A stretch of 7,909 nucleotides of DNA from Alphaproteobacteria bacterium UBA3002 (GCA_002346425.1 DDZS01000018.1:1-7909), one strand, 5' to 3'. Numbered from the stretch's first letter, positions 1-4,601 are shown. Made by a program: numbers and translations. The notes: a model not told the origin generated them from the letters alone.

Positions 1-47
<47 letters not shown>

Positions 48-52
48 ACATG

Positions 53-89
53 CTGATAATTAAGGAGAAACACGGCGCTTAATTATCAG
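53..89. repeat. Perfect 12-bp inverted repeat between integrase and tRNA-Trp
   Basis: The arms CTGATAATTAAG (53-64) and CTTAATTATCAG (78-89) are exact reverse complements separated by a 13-nt spacer (65-77). The right arm contains the integrase stop codon (79-81), and the left arm ends 6 nt from the tRNA 5' end. In RNA it would form an AT-rich hairpin. It lacks the U-run and GC-rich stem of an intrinsic terminator. It could instead be the core-type integrase-binding pair of an attachment site, or a processing or weak termination structure separating int from the tRNA. The symmetry is seen directly; the role is inference. Confidence 0.85.
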
Positions 90-1170
90 GTTTGACACTT
101 TTTCGCAAAGGTTTGACATTTTCTCCCACTTTTAAGAGGGCTTTTTCCATCCGTTCACCGACCTGCTTCATCTTGTTTTGCAAGTCCGCGTCCCGGCTGT
201 AATGCTTCGCCATTTGCTCTGTCGATTGTCCGAGATAGTCTGCAATAGTCTGGGTGTCAAATCCTTCCTGCCGCAGCTGCGTCGCTATGGTGTGACGCAA
301 TCCATATAAGGTAAGGCCCGGCCCGATCTGGCCCTCTTTCTCTAGTCCCAGCTTGAAGCGTTTCCAGTTGGCGCTGAATCCATCATATGTATAAGGCACG
401 CCCTGCAAATTGGCGGCAAACGTGGTTGCCAGATGCGGCGGCGCGCTGTCGAGTATGTCGCGCAGCGGTCTAAGGGCATAGTTCACTACGAGCTGGCCTG
501 TCTTGCTAGTGGGGATTCGGATATAAACGCCATCGTAAGATGATTTTGGTAGAGCAAGTGCATCCGCTGGGCGAAGGCCTGTATAGAGCATGATGGCGAT
601 AGGCACCCTTAGATTCCAGGGGGCGGCGCTTAAAACGGCTTCGCACTCTTTGGCGGACCATGGGCGATTGGCGCGCGTTCTATCCTTCGGGCGCGGAATC
701 GGCTTTATACCCTCTGCCGGATTGATGTCGCAATAGCCTCGCTCTAACGCCCAGCGAAACACCCCTGACATGGTGCGCACCAGATAGTTGGCAAAATGCC
801 ATCCCTTCGACTTCTCTGCCTTGTCTCTGATCTGAATGATTGCCGCGCGGGAAAAAATCAGCACATCGTGCCGGCGCAAATTATCAAGGTATGCAAAATG
901 TTTTTCGTAATCTGATTTGGTGCGCGGTCGCAAATTAATATAGGCTTGGCTTTTTCGGTATTCGTCGATCACGTAGCCAAGCGTGCCCTTGCGCTCTTTC
1001 TTTTTTTCGACCTTCTGCCGTATGCGCTCGCATTCAGAGAAAAACTCAGCGCTACCGATCGGGTATTTCTCTACGTCAATTTTAGATTTGGTTGCGCGAT
1101 GATAGCAACGCGTTTTCTTGCCGTGCCGATCGACAAATATCTGAAAGCCTTTTACGCGCACTCGTGTCAT
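79..1170 (-). CDS. int: Tyrosine recombinase / phage integrase
   Basis: This 363-residue site-specific recombinase is predicted to integrate and excise the phage at the adjacent tRNA-Trp locus. The basic N-terminal segment (about 1-60) fits an arm-site-binding domain. A SAM-like core-binding domain follows (about 63-160), then the catalytic domain (about 168-330). Catalytic residues visible are Arg200 in TGLRPADAL, Lys223 in TSKTG, the YGLRHT box with Arg292 and His293, and the nucleophile Tyr324 in AKHYSRDAD. Tyr289 replaces the usual first His of the HxxR box and Gln315 replaces the His of LGH; both swaps are common in related phage integrases. Its ATG overlaps the stop of the excisionase-like gene as ATGA, suggesting coupled translation. 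The N-terminal sequence resembles integrases common in alphaproteobacteria, judged from memory. The gene ends 31 nt before the tRNA and its last codons contain the direct and inverted repeats. Confidence 0.97.
   Translation of the reverse strand: MTRVRVKGFQIFVDRHGKKTRCYHRATKSKIDVEKYPIGSAEFFSECERIRQKVEKKKERKGTLGYVIDEYRKSQAYINLRPRTKSDYEKHFAYLDNLRRHDVLIFSRAAIIQIRDKAEKSKGWHFANYLVRTMSGVFRWALERGYCDINPAEGIKPIPRPKDRTRANRPWSAKECEAVLSAAPWNLRVPIAIMLYTGLRPADALALPKSSYDGVYIRIPTSKTGQLVVNYALRPLRDILDSAPPHLATTFAANLQGVPYTYDGFSANWKRFKLGLEKEGQIGPGLTLYGLRHTIATQLRQEGFDTQTIADYLGQSTEQMAKHYSRDADLQNKMKQVGERMEKALLKVGENVKPLRKSVKPDN
82..109 (-). promoter_or_regulatory. Candidate promoter for tRNA-Trp inside the end of int
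   Basis: On the minus strand GATAAT (87-82) matches the TATAAT -10 consensus at five of six positions. A weak -35-like TTTGCG (109-104) lies 16 nt upstream. The bases after the -10 are GC-rich (GCGCCG), as is common in stable-RNA promoters, and the predicted start near 75 would give a short leader before the tRNA. The element overlaps the integrase stop codon and the inverted repeat, so it may be fortuitous. It is offered because the prophage would otherwise separate the tRNA from its original promoter. Confidence 0.25.
88..118. repeat. Pair of 10-bp direct repeats, candidate integrase arm-type sites
   Basis: AGGTTTGACA occurs at 88-97 and again at 109-118, so the copies begin 21 bp apart, about two helical turns. 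Both lie in the last codons of the integrase gene, where they encode the paired NVKP and SVKP near the C-terminus, and they sit next to the inverted repeat and the tRNA. Short, helically phased direct repeats beside the core site are typical of the arm-type sites bound by the N-terminal domain of lambda-like integrases. The repeat is seen directly; the binding role is inference. Confidence 0.5.
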
Positions 1171-1412
1171 TGTAGTGTAGCAATATCACGCTCTAAGCTG
1201 TTGTGCTCGCTGTAGTTGAAATTGCCATCAAAGTGATTGTCCAGCTGCACTACGTCGAAAACGAATCTTCCATTTGCGCGCGGGATCTGATTGATCCCCT
1301 CATCGTCTACGAAGCGACGAAACTCTGCCAGCTTCATGCCGGAATACTCAGCCGCTTCGCGCTCATCGAGGAAGCGCTTATATTCTACCTTTGTAAACAT
1401 CTTACCTTTCAT
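1167..1412 (-). CDS. Excisionase-like small helix-turn-helix protein
   Basis: This 81-residue protein lies immediately upstream of int and overlaps it by 4 nt (ATGA), the classic place for a recombination directionality factor. Residues about 13-28 (FLDEREAAEYSGMKLA) read as the first helices of a MerR/AlpA-type winged HTH: LDEREAAEYSG is the usual 'leave-it-to-HTH' opening. PRANGRFVFDVVQLDNHF (about 43-60) fits the wing and final helix (the R..F....ldrw pattern of this family). I chose the ATG at 1412 because AGGAGA (1425-1420) lies 7 nt upstream; a longer in-frame version starting at 1481 would have no such site and would overlap the preceding small gene heavily. It would bend or occupy attachment-site DNA and steer Int towards excision. 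A regulator of the same fold cannot be excluded. Confidence 0.7.
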   Translation of the reverse strand: MKGKMFTKVEYKRFLDEREAAEYSGMKLAEFRRFVDDEGINQIPRANGRFVFDVVQLDNHFDGNFNYSEHNSLERDIATLQ

Positions 1413-1420
1413 AGCGTCTT

Positions 1421-1443
1421 CTCCTGTTATTTCTGCGTGGCTT
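1421..1443. repeat. 23-bp imperfect direct repeat, copy 1 (downstream flank of the 55-codon gene)
   Basis: The segment 1421-1443 matches 1601-1623 at 21 of 23 positions, and the two copies begin exactly 180 bp apart. Each covers the last codons, the TAA and the following Shine-Dalgarno of a gene, reading AAATAACAGGAG in part on the minus strand. Because 180 is a multiple of three and both copies sit at the same place relative to a gene end, recombination between them would remove the 55-codon gene cleanly. Confidence 0.8.
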
Positions 1444-1594
1444 TGGCCACTGCTTCCTTTTGGTCGCAATTGACCAAGCAACTGTGGGAATTAAATGCAA
1501 GATAATAAGGGTCTACTAAAACTCCGTAGGTTGCGTTATTCTGGCATATGCCGAAGCTCGCGCTATAGTTTACTCTTTGTTGCACATAACTCAT
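1427..1594 (-). CDS. Small 55-residue phage protein, function unknown
   Basis: A 55-codon reading frame begins with ATG at 1594, preceded by a perfect AGGAGG (1605-1600) with 5-nt spacing, one of the strongest ribosome binding sites in the window. It ends in TAA 14 nt before the excisionase-like start, and that gene's Shine-Dalgarno follows directly. The protein is polar and tyrosine-rich at the start (MSYVQQRVNYSASFGICQNN), has Cys at positions 17, 39 and 43, and ends in a lysine-rich tail (KATQK). I recognise no family. The cysteines do not form a clear CxxC zinc knuckle, although C39-x3-C43 could contribute to one. Near-identical DNA flanks the gene on both sides (see the 23-bp repeat), so it looks like an inserted or exchangeable cassette. 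Confidence 0.65.
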   Translation of the reverse strand: MSYVQQRVNYSASFGICQNNATYGVLVDPYYLAFNSHSCLVNCDQKEAVAKATQK

Positions 1595-1600
1595 TATCGC

Positions 1601-1623
1601 CTCCTGTTATTTATTCGTGGCTT
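1601..1623. repeat. 23-bp imperfect direct repeat, copy 2 (upstream flank of the 55-codon gene)
   Basis: Partner of the copy at 1421-1443, with two mismatches. It covers the end of the 98-residue gene (tail EATNK, compared with KATQK at the other copy), its TAA and the Shine-Dalgarno of the 55-codon gene. Confidence 0.8.
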
Positions 1624-1903
1624 CTTTGATTTTTCTGTGCATTTCGCAATATCCTATTGCCACACCTTCTGCTGAGCATGCGCCAAGAGTGTTAAATTCT
1701 TTCGACAGGTTGTCGCGCTCTTTTAGCCAGTACCGCTCTTGTTCTTTTGCAATTCGAGCAATTTCCCCGCTCATCCGCTCAATAGCGGCTTTCCAACCAG
1801 CGTTGAAAACTGATTGTTCATCTGGAGTATGGTGAGCGTGCTTTATAGTCAGGTCATGTAAACGGATATATTCCTCAAAAGCCTTTTGCTGTGCGGTGGT
1901 CAT
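1607..1903 (-). CDS. Hypothetical phage protein, 98 residues, mostly helical
   Basis: The start ATG at 1903 overlaps the stop of the upstream membrane-peptide gene (ATGA), and AGGGG lies 8 nt upstream. A longer in-frame form from 1942 lacks this support. The protein opens MTTAQQKAFEEYIR and contains FNAGWKAAIERM (about 34-45). That F-x-x-GW-x-A-A pattern recurs in many small phage proteins of unknown function (recalled from memory). A charged helical stretch follows (about 46-70, IARIAKEQERYWLKERDNL) that could form a coiled coil. Two Cys (about 76 and 86) occur in the C-terminal third. No enzymatic motif is visible. It ends 12 nt before the 55-codon gene. Confidence 0.85.
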   Translation of the reverse strand: MTTAQQKAFEEYIRLHDLTIKHAHHTPDEQSVFNAGWKAAIERMSGEIARIAKEQERYWLKERDNLSKEFNTLGACSAEGVAIGYCEMHRKIKEATNK

Positions 1904-2049
1904 CTGTAATCCCCTATAAATAGAGAATCGGCAGGAATACAATTGTCTTTAGCGGCGCAGGTTATTCCTTCGCCTATAGCGATAAGGCCAAGCAGCAGCG
2001 CGATTGCTATCCATCCAAGGCCACTCCCATCGTAAGGTTTCTCAGCCAT
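1900..2049 (-). CDS. Small single-span membrane protein, 49 residues
   Basis: A 49-codon frame starts with ATG at 2049. AAGGAG sits 8 nt upstream, inside the last codons of the preceding gene. It ends in a TGA that overlaps the next ATG (ATGA). After a short charged head (MAEKPYDGSG), residues about 11-30 are strongly hydrophobic (LGWIAIALLLGLIAIGEGIT), one predicted transmembrane helix. A 19-residue polar tail with two cysteines follows (CAAKDNC...). The lysine in the short head and the acidic tail make the orientation uncertain; the two Cys would suit a periplasmic tail. I do not recognise the family. It lacks a lysis-cassette context, so a holin role is not supported. A role in the host envelope, such as superinfection exclusion, is only a guess. 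Confidence 0.75.
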   Translation of the reverse strand: MAEKPYDGSGLGWIAIALLLGLIAIGEGITCAAKDNCIPADSLFIGDYR

Positions 2050-2054
2050 CCCCC

Positions 2055-2255
2055 TCACTCCTTCCCGTGACGTTGTTTTAGTTTCACATAAATCCGCTGC
2101 ACTGCATCAGAATTATCGCCGTAGTCCATAGCTTCACCAGCTATATTCTCACACTCATCCAGCAGGGTGTTGAGGCGGTCTATTTCTTGCAATGCTCCAT
2201 TATGATTATCTTTGTATAATTGCCATTCTACATAGCCGGGTAATTCAACACTCAT
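2055..2255 (-). CDS. Hypothetical phage protein, 66 residues
   Basis: This small acidic protein starts with ATG at 2255, with AAGGA 8 nt upstream. Residues about 15-45 (YKDNHNGALQEIDRLNTLLDECENIAGEAM) form a likely long helix with leucines and isoleucines at heptad-like spacing, so it may dimerise. Short proteins with an 'LQEIDRLN' type helix are common in the early regions of siphophages but have no assigned function. Its last codons (GGG AAG GAG TGA) supply the ribosome binding site of the membrane-peptide gene 5 nt downstream, so the two are probably translated together. Confidence 0.8.
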   Translation of the reverse strand: MSVELPGYVEWQLYKDNHNGALQEIDRLNTLLDECENIAGEAMDYGDNSDAVQRIYVKLKQRHGKE

Positions 2256-2269
2256 TGCTGGTGTCCTTT

Positions 2270-2590
2270 CTAATCAGCTCGGATTGCGCGAAGCGGTATC
2301 TCACCGTTTTTTCGCCGTTCCAATTCTTCTTGGAAAAACTTAAAAAGCGTTGACCATAATTTTTCATGTGCGCCACCACCAGAAAACGGGGTGCATAGTT
2401 GAATAGATTCACTAACAAAATGCGGTCCTATTTCACCGTTGAGCGGGTTGTAGCCCTCATCCATCCCTTGGATGGTCAATATAAGATCACCATCAGGCTC
2501 TTTGAGTATGACCAAGGATTTTCCGCTGCCCATATCATCCAAAAAATGCAACTCAGGCATATTTGAATCATAATCATCTTGATGTCCCAT
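2270..2590 (-). CDS. Hypothetical phage protein, 106 residues
   Basis: The start chosen is the ATG at 2590, which overlaps the stop of the upstream gene (TGATG) and has AAGGAG 5 nt before it. A GTG one codon earlier is less well placed. Residues about 25-43 (SLVILKEPDGDLILTIQG) suggest a beta hairpin. The segment ESIQLCTPFSGGGAHEKLW (about 61-79) precedes an amphipathic helix (TLFKFFQEELERRK). The 'CTPFSGGG' patch followed by a helix recurs in unannotated phage proteins, as far as I recall. The run GSGKS near residue 22 looks like part of a P-loop, but the surrounding strand-loop-helix and any Walker B are absent, so I do not infer nucleotide binding. Function unknown. Confidence 0.82.
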   Translation of the reverse strand: MGHQDDYDSNMPELHFLDDMGSGKSLVILKEPDGDLILTIQGMDEGYNPLNGEIGPHFVSESIQLCTPFSGGGAHEKLWSTLFKFFQEELERRKNGEIPLRAIRAD

Positions 2591-2604
2591 CACTCCTCCT
2601 TCTC
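2588..2604. repeat. 17-bp gene-boundary repeat, copy 1
   Basis: On the minus strand GAGAAGGAGGAGTGATG spans the last codons, stop, Shine-Dalgarno and next start at the 2590 gene junction. The junction at 3840-3856 has the same 17 bases with one mismatch. The two copies bracket a block of five small genes. Confidence 0.65.
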
Positions 2605-2838
2605 ATCTGTTATAGCCACGGTGACGGGGTTGCCTTCGGTGTCTGTGGCGTGGGTATTATCACGCACCTTCCAACTATCGACTACAAAGCAATCACCTTC
2701 CATATGCCCGCTCGCTTCTACGGCAAAGTCCTCGCCAAAACCAAGGTCATAAGAATAAACATAGTTAATTGAGTAACGCTTAAAGCCTAGCCAGCCTAAC
2801 AGCCGTTTCCATAGTGGTGGTTTATACCAAGTAATCAT
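2590..2838 (-). CDS. Hypothetical phage protein, 82 residues
   Basis: ATG at 2838 has GAGGAG 8 nt upstream, inside the end of the preceding gene. A GTG two codons earlier is possible but worse spaced. The N-terminus (MITWYKPPLWKRLLGWLGFK) is aromatic and basic and may be an amphipathic or membrane-associated helix. The rest looks beta-rich (YSINYVYSYDLGFG, then FAVEASGHMEGDCFVVDSWK) and ends in an acidic tail (AITDEKEE). The tail's codons encode the Shine-Dalgarno of the next gene. No family recognised. Confidence 0.8.
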   Translation of the reverse strand: MITWYKPPLWKRLLGWLGFKRYSINYVYSYDLGFGEDFAVEASGHMEGDCFVVDSWKVRDNTHATDTEGNPVTVAITDEKEE

Positions 2839-2840
2839 TG

Positions 2841-3260
2841 TCACTTCTCCTCACTGACGGGGCGGGACTCTGCGGCTTTACGAAAAGCAGTTGCGTCTGT
2901 CTCCGCCCCTACGCGGGCCAGCGATTCGAGTTGGTGGAGGGCTTGTTTGGCTGGCGCGGCTTCTATCGGGTTTTCGTATTCTGCGTAATATTCCAAAGTC
3001 TCCCGCGCTATCTGTAGCTGGCGGTGTTGCTCAAGCAGTGCTTCGGCCATAGCGGGGGCTAGGGCGATGAATTGGGCGTTTGCTTCGTGTAGAAAATATA
3101 CCGCCCCGCCTTCGCATTCGGGAAGCTTGCCTACATATTTACCAAAGCAAATAGGTCTAATTATATTTAGCCGCTGATTACCCGGGTGCACGCCCGCAAT
3201 CCAATCCCCCGGCGTTCGCTTCTCATTAAGCTCCCGCACCCGTTCTATTAAGCTGGTCAT
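2841..3260 (-). CDS. Ead/Ea22-like phage protein, 139 residues
   Basis: The start ATG at 3260 overlaps the stop of the upstream gene (ATGA). The layout matches Ead/Ea22-type early proteins. There is an N-terminal helix followed by a TPG-W motif (RTPGDWIAG, about 15-23) and a variable middle. Then comes the diagnostic 'NAQFIALAPAMAEALLEQ' stretch (about 60-77), followed by a helical segment (HRQLQIARETLEYYAEYE) and a low-complexity charged tail. In lambda and relatives these genes lie in the leftward operon between the recombination genes and xis-int, as here; their molecular function is unknown. The family assignment is by motif memory, so I hold it moderately. Confidence 0.8.
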   Translation of the reverse strand: MTSLIERVRELNEKRTPGDWIAGVHPGNQRLNIIRPICFGKYVGKLPECEGGAVYFLHEANAQFIALAPAMAEALLEQHRQLQIARETLEYYAEYENPIEAAPAKQALHQLESLARVGAETDATAFRKAAESRPVSEEK

Positions 3261-3589
3261 AGAACAAAACTTTCCTGTGGTAAAAAACAGCTCTCGTCAT
3301 ATATGTCTTTTAGGTAAACTCTTTCGCGCTGCACATTACAATAAAAGCCCCTGCTTGATTTATAAATGTCATACGCAATATGCGTGGGTAGCCCGTGCAC
3401 AGTGGTTTCAATTATAGCTTTTGCTTTAGACCTAACATCGCCCGCTTTTACGCGGATTGTATCTGTGCCGAAGCCGCCTGAAACAATGTTTTTATTCAAC
3501 TTGTCGTCTAATATTCTATCAGTTTTATTATATGTGTTTTGCAGTATGGTTAACTCCCACAGCTGCCCAACTATTGTAATTAATTTCAT
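3257..3589 (-). CDS. Hypothetical phage protein, 110 residues, AT-rich
   Basis: The start is the ATG at 3589, overlapping the stop of the 32-codon gene (TGATG); a GTG one codon earlier is less likely. The sequence is probably beta-rich: MKLITIVGQLWELTIL forms a first strand pair, and residues about 30-60 contain KNIVSGGFGTDTIRVKAGDV. The C-terminal half has several Tyr and Cys residues (IAYDIYKSSRGFYCNVQRER). The reading frame is visibly richer in A and T (ATA, ATT, AAA, TTA codons) than the recombination genes to its right, which hints at a different recent origin. No catalytic motif or known family is evident. Confidence 0.8.
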   Translation of the reverse strand: MKLITIVGQLWELTILQNTYNKTDRILDDKLNKNIVSGGFGTDTIRVKAGDVRSKAKAIIETTVHGLPTHIAYDIYKSSRGFYCNVQRERVYLKDIYDESCFLPQESFVL

Positions 3590-3687
3590 CACTCACCGCC
3601 TTTCAGCATTGCTTCGATTTCGGATAGGGAGTGATCTGGAATATCCCACTGCGCAATCAGCGCTTCTATTTCTGGTGTGGTGGTCAT
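3589..3687 (-). CDS. Tiny phage protein, 32 residues
   Basis: The frame MTTTPEIEALIAQWDIPDHS... starts at ATG 3687, which overlaps the stop of the upstream gene (ATGA) and has GAGGA about 10 nt upstream. It ends in a TGA that overlaps the next start (TGATG). Being locked at both ends into overlapping stop/start signals supports real translation. The peptide is acidic and helical, with a repeated 'EIEA' pattern (about 5-8 and 23-26), a central tryptophan and the tail MLKGGE. Function unknown. It may serve mainly to couple translation of its neighbours, or be a small adaptor peptide. Confidence 0.65.
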   Translation of the reverse strand: MTTTPEIEALIAQWDIPDHSLSEIEAMLKGGE

Positions 3688-3842
3688 GATCGATTTTCCT
3701 CAACCATTGGCCCCGCTCTCCAAGCCGAAATCCTAACCCCCGCTTCTTTTCGCAAGGCTAGATCGTATATGTCCTGCAATTTTTTGCACAACTCGCTGGC
3801 TTGCTGTTTATCATCACACAGAAATTCTACGGTAAAATACAT
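3684..3842 (-). CDS. Small hypothetical phage protein, 52 residues
   Basis: ATG at 3842 overlaps the stop of the preceding gene (TGATG), with AAGGA in the last codons of that gene as its ribosome binding site. Its own TGA overlaps the next ATG (ATGA). The protein starts with a beta strand (MYFTVEFLC), continues with a charged amphipathic helix (KQQASELCKKLQDIYDLAL, about 12-30) and finishes with a basic strand-like segment (GVRISAWRAG) and an acidic tail. This beta-alpha-beta arrangement is compatible with a small folded domain. No family recognised. Confidence 0.75.
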   Translation of the reverse strand: MYFTVEFLCDDKQQASELCKKLQDIYDLALRKEAGVRISAWRAGPMVEENRS

Positions 3843-3856
3843 CACTCTTCCTTCTC
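3840..3856. repeat. 17-bp gene-boundary repeat, copy 2
   Basis: On the minus strand GAGAAGGAAGAGTGATG differs by one base from the junction at 2588-2604. Both copies encode the tail EKEE, the stop, the Shine-Dalgarno and the next ATG. Confidence 0.65.
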
Positions 3857-4102
3857 GATACTATCAAAGACCGTCTGCATCGCAGCCCTCAGTGCGGCAA
3901 TCCGCTCTTTGTCATTGTTATGGGGATGCCACACGCCCCAGCTTCGCAAAACAGGTAGAGCCGTGCGCAAGCTTTCTTCACTAAGTATCTTTGCTTTAAG
4001 TAGCCGATAGGTATCTTTGGCCGCCAAATCAGTAGGCACTGGAAAAAAGCCAATAGGCATATATCCTTCTATTGCTTCGGTCATTTCACCTATGATCGCC
4101 AT
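3842..4102 (-). CDS. Hypothetical phage protein, 86 residues (start uncertain)
   Basis: I place the start at ATG 4102. There it overlaps the stop of the tiny membrane-peptide frame (TGATG) and has a G-rich stretch (GGGGG) 4 nt upstream. The same frame stays open to an ATG at 4192 and a TTG at 4216, which would add 30 or 38 residues (including ...HVADLGVFEFGGV) but lack a ribosome binding site and overlap the upstream gene. The body contains MAIIGEMTEAIEGY, a Pro-rich turn (PIGFFPVPTDLAAKD), a helical region (TYRLLKAKILSEESLRTALP) and SWGVWHPHNNDKERIAALRAAM. The last part, with two Trp, two His and a following helix, is distinctive but unrecognised. Function unknown. Confidence 0.8.
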   Translation of the reverse strand: MAIIGEMTEAIEGYMPIGFFPVPTDLAAKDTYRLLKAKILSEESLRTALPVLRSWGVWHPHNNDKERIAALRAAMQTVFDSIEKEE

Positions 4103-4179
4103 CACACCCCCAAATTCAAACACGCCAAGATCAGCGACATGCTGGCAAAGCTGCTTAGTATAATTAACTCTATGCTCAT
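4102..4179 (-). CDS. Possible 25-residue hydrophobic membrane peptide
   Basis: The frame starts with ATG at 4179, overlapping the stop of the NinB-like gene (ATGA), with AGAGG 5 nt upstream. It ends in a TGA at 4104-4102 that overlaps the ATG of the next gene (TGATG). The product, MSIELIILSSFASMSLILAC followed by LNLGV, is almost entirely hydrophobic and could be a single membrane-spanning peptide. Support comes from the same junction logic used throughout this operon. Against it, the region is also open in the frame of the following gene, so the bases may simply be that gene's N-terminus. I consider the two readings close to equally likely. Confidence 0.45.
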   Translation of the reverse strand: MSIELIILSSFASMSLILACLNLGV

Positions 4180-4601
4180 GCTGCCCTCTCATTCGGGTAA
4201 GGTATTTCAAGGCCAAAGGGTGCGGCCCATGCTCGGATTTTATCTAGCCAGTCTTCCCATTCCTGGGTGGTTAGCTCTGTGCTGGTTTCGATCTGCCAGA
4301 GGCTTGTGCCGTCCGGCGCTTCGACCCGCGTTTTCATATCGCCCACCTGCCCCTTAAGGAAGCGGTGCACCGTCTCCTGATCGGCTGCGTTGCCATACTC
4401 TGCAAACAGGCCGCACACCATCGGAATAACGACGCCCCAATAGAAACCGTTTTGGGGTACGCTTCTTTTCCGGCGATGCTGCTTGATGACAATCGATGCG
4501 GTTTTACCCTCTAGTGCGTTAAGGGTATTGCGCAGGATGCCCGATGCTGCTGGGGATAGTTTGCCGTTGAGAACGGGGGATATGATGGGCGCGGGTTTCA
4601 T
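4176..4601 (-). CDS. NinB/Orf-like phage recombination protein
   Basis: This 141-residue protein resembles the small recombination proteins usually annotated NinB-like in siphophages. The hallmarks seen are a basic RRKRSVPQNGFYWGVVIP block (about 43-60), a middle VHRFLKGQ helix (about 78-85), a STELTTQEWEDWLDKIRAW segment (about 107-125) and the ending FGLEIPYPNE (about 129-138). In lambda, NinB (Orf) binds DNA and acts with SSB as a recombination mediator. By analogy this protein would load or assist the annealing protein on SSB-coated phage DNA. The gene lies two genes downstream of ssb, which fits. Its start overlaps the zinc-finger gene (ATGA). Similarity is to the motif pattern rather than to lambda Orf along its full length, so function is inferred. 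Confidence 0.65.
   Translation of the reverse strand: MKPAPIISPVLNGKLSPAASGILRNTLNALEGKTASIVIKQHRRKRSVPQNGFYWGVVIPMVCGLFAEYGNAADQETVHRFLKGQVGDMKTRVEAPDGTSLWQIETSTELTTQEWEDWLDKIRAWAAPFGLEIPYPNERAA

Noticed and set aside
53..89. The inverted repeat as a standard intrinsic terminator for int
   Set aside because: The stem is AT-rich, the loop is 13 nt and no U-run follows before the tRNA; termination remains possible but is not supported by the usual signs.
92..136. Plus-strand promoter from the TTGACA boxes in the direct repeats
   Set aside because: Both copies match the -35 consensus, but no acceptable -10 box follows at 16-18 nt, and a plus-strand transcript would run antisense to int with no gene to serve.
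1413..1481. N-terminal extension of the excisionase-like protein up to 1481
   Set aside because: It would overlap a small gene with a perfect AGGAGG, and has no ribosome binding site, whereas 1412 has AGGAGA at ideal spacing.
946..1505. Plus-strand open frames across int and the excisionase-like gene
   Set aside because: They lie opposite well-supported minus-strand genes, have no ribosome binding sites and encode no recognisable sequence; they are shadow frames.
2518..2535. P-loop ATPase from the GSGKS run in the 106-residue protein
   Set aside because: The protein is too small, the preceding residues do not fit the A/GxxxxGK[S/T] pattern and no Walker B or further nucleotide-binding motif is present.
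3366..4357. Series of plus-strand open frames of 69-117 codons
   Set aside because: The minus-strand genes here are joined by stop/start overlaps with ribosome binding sites; the plus-strand frames lack such signals and have shadow-type composition.
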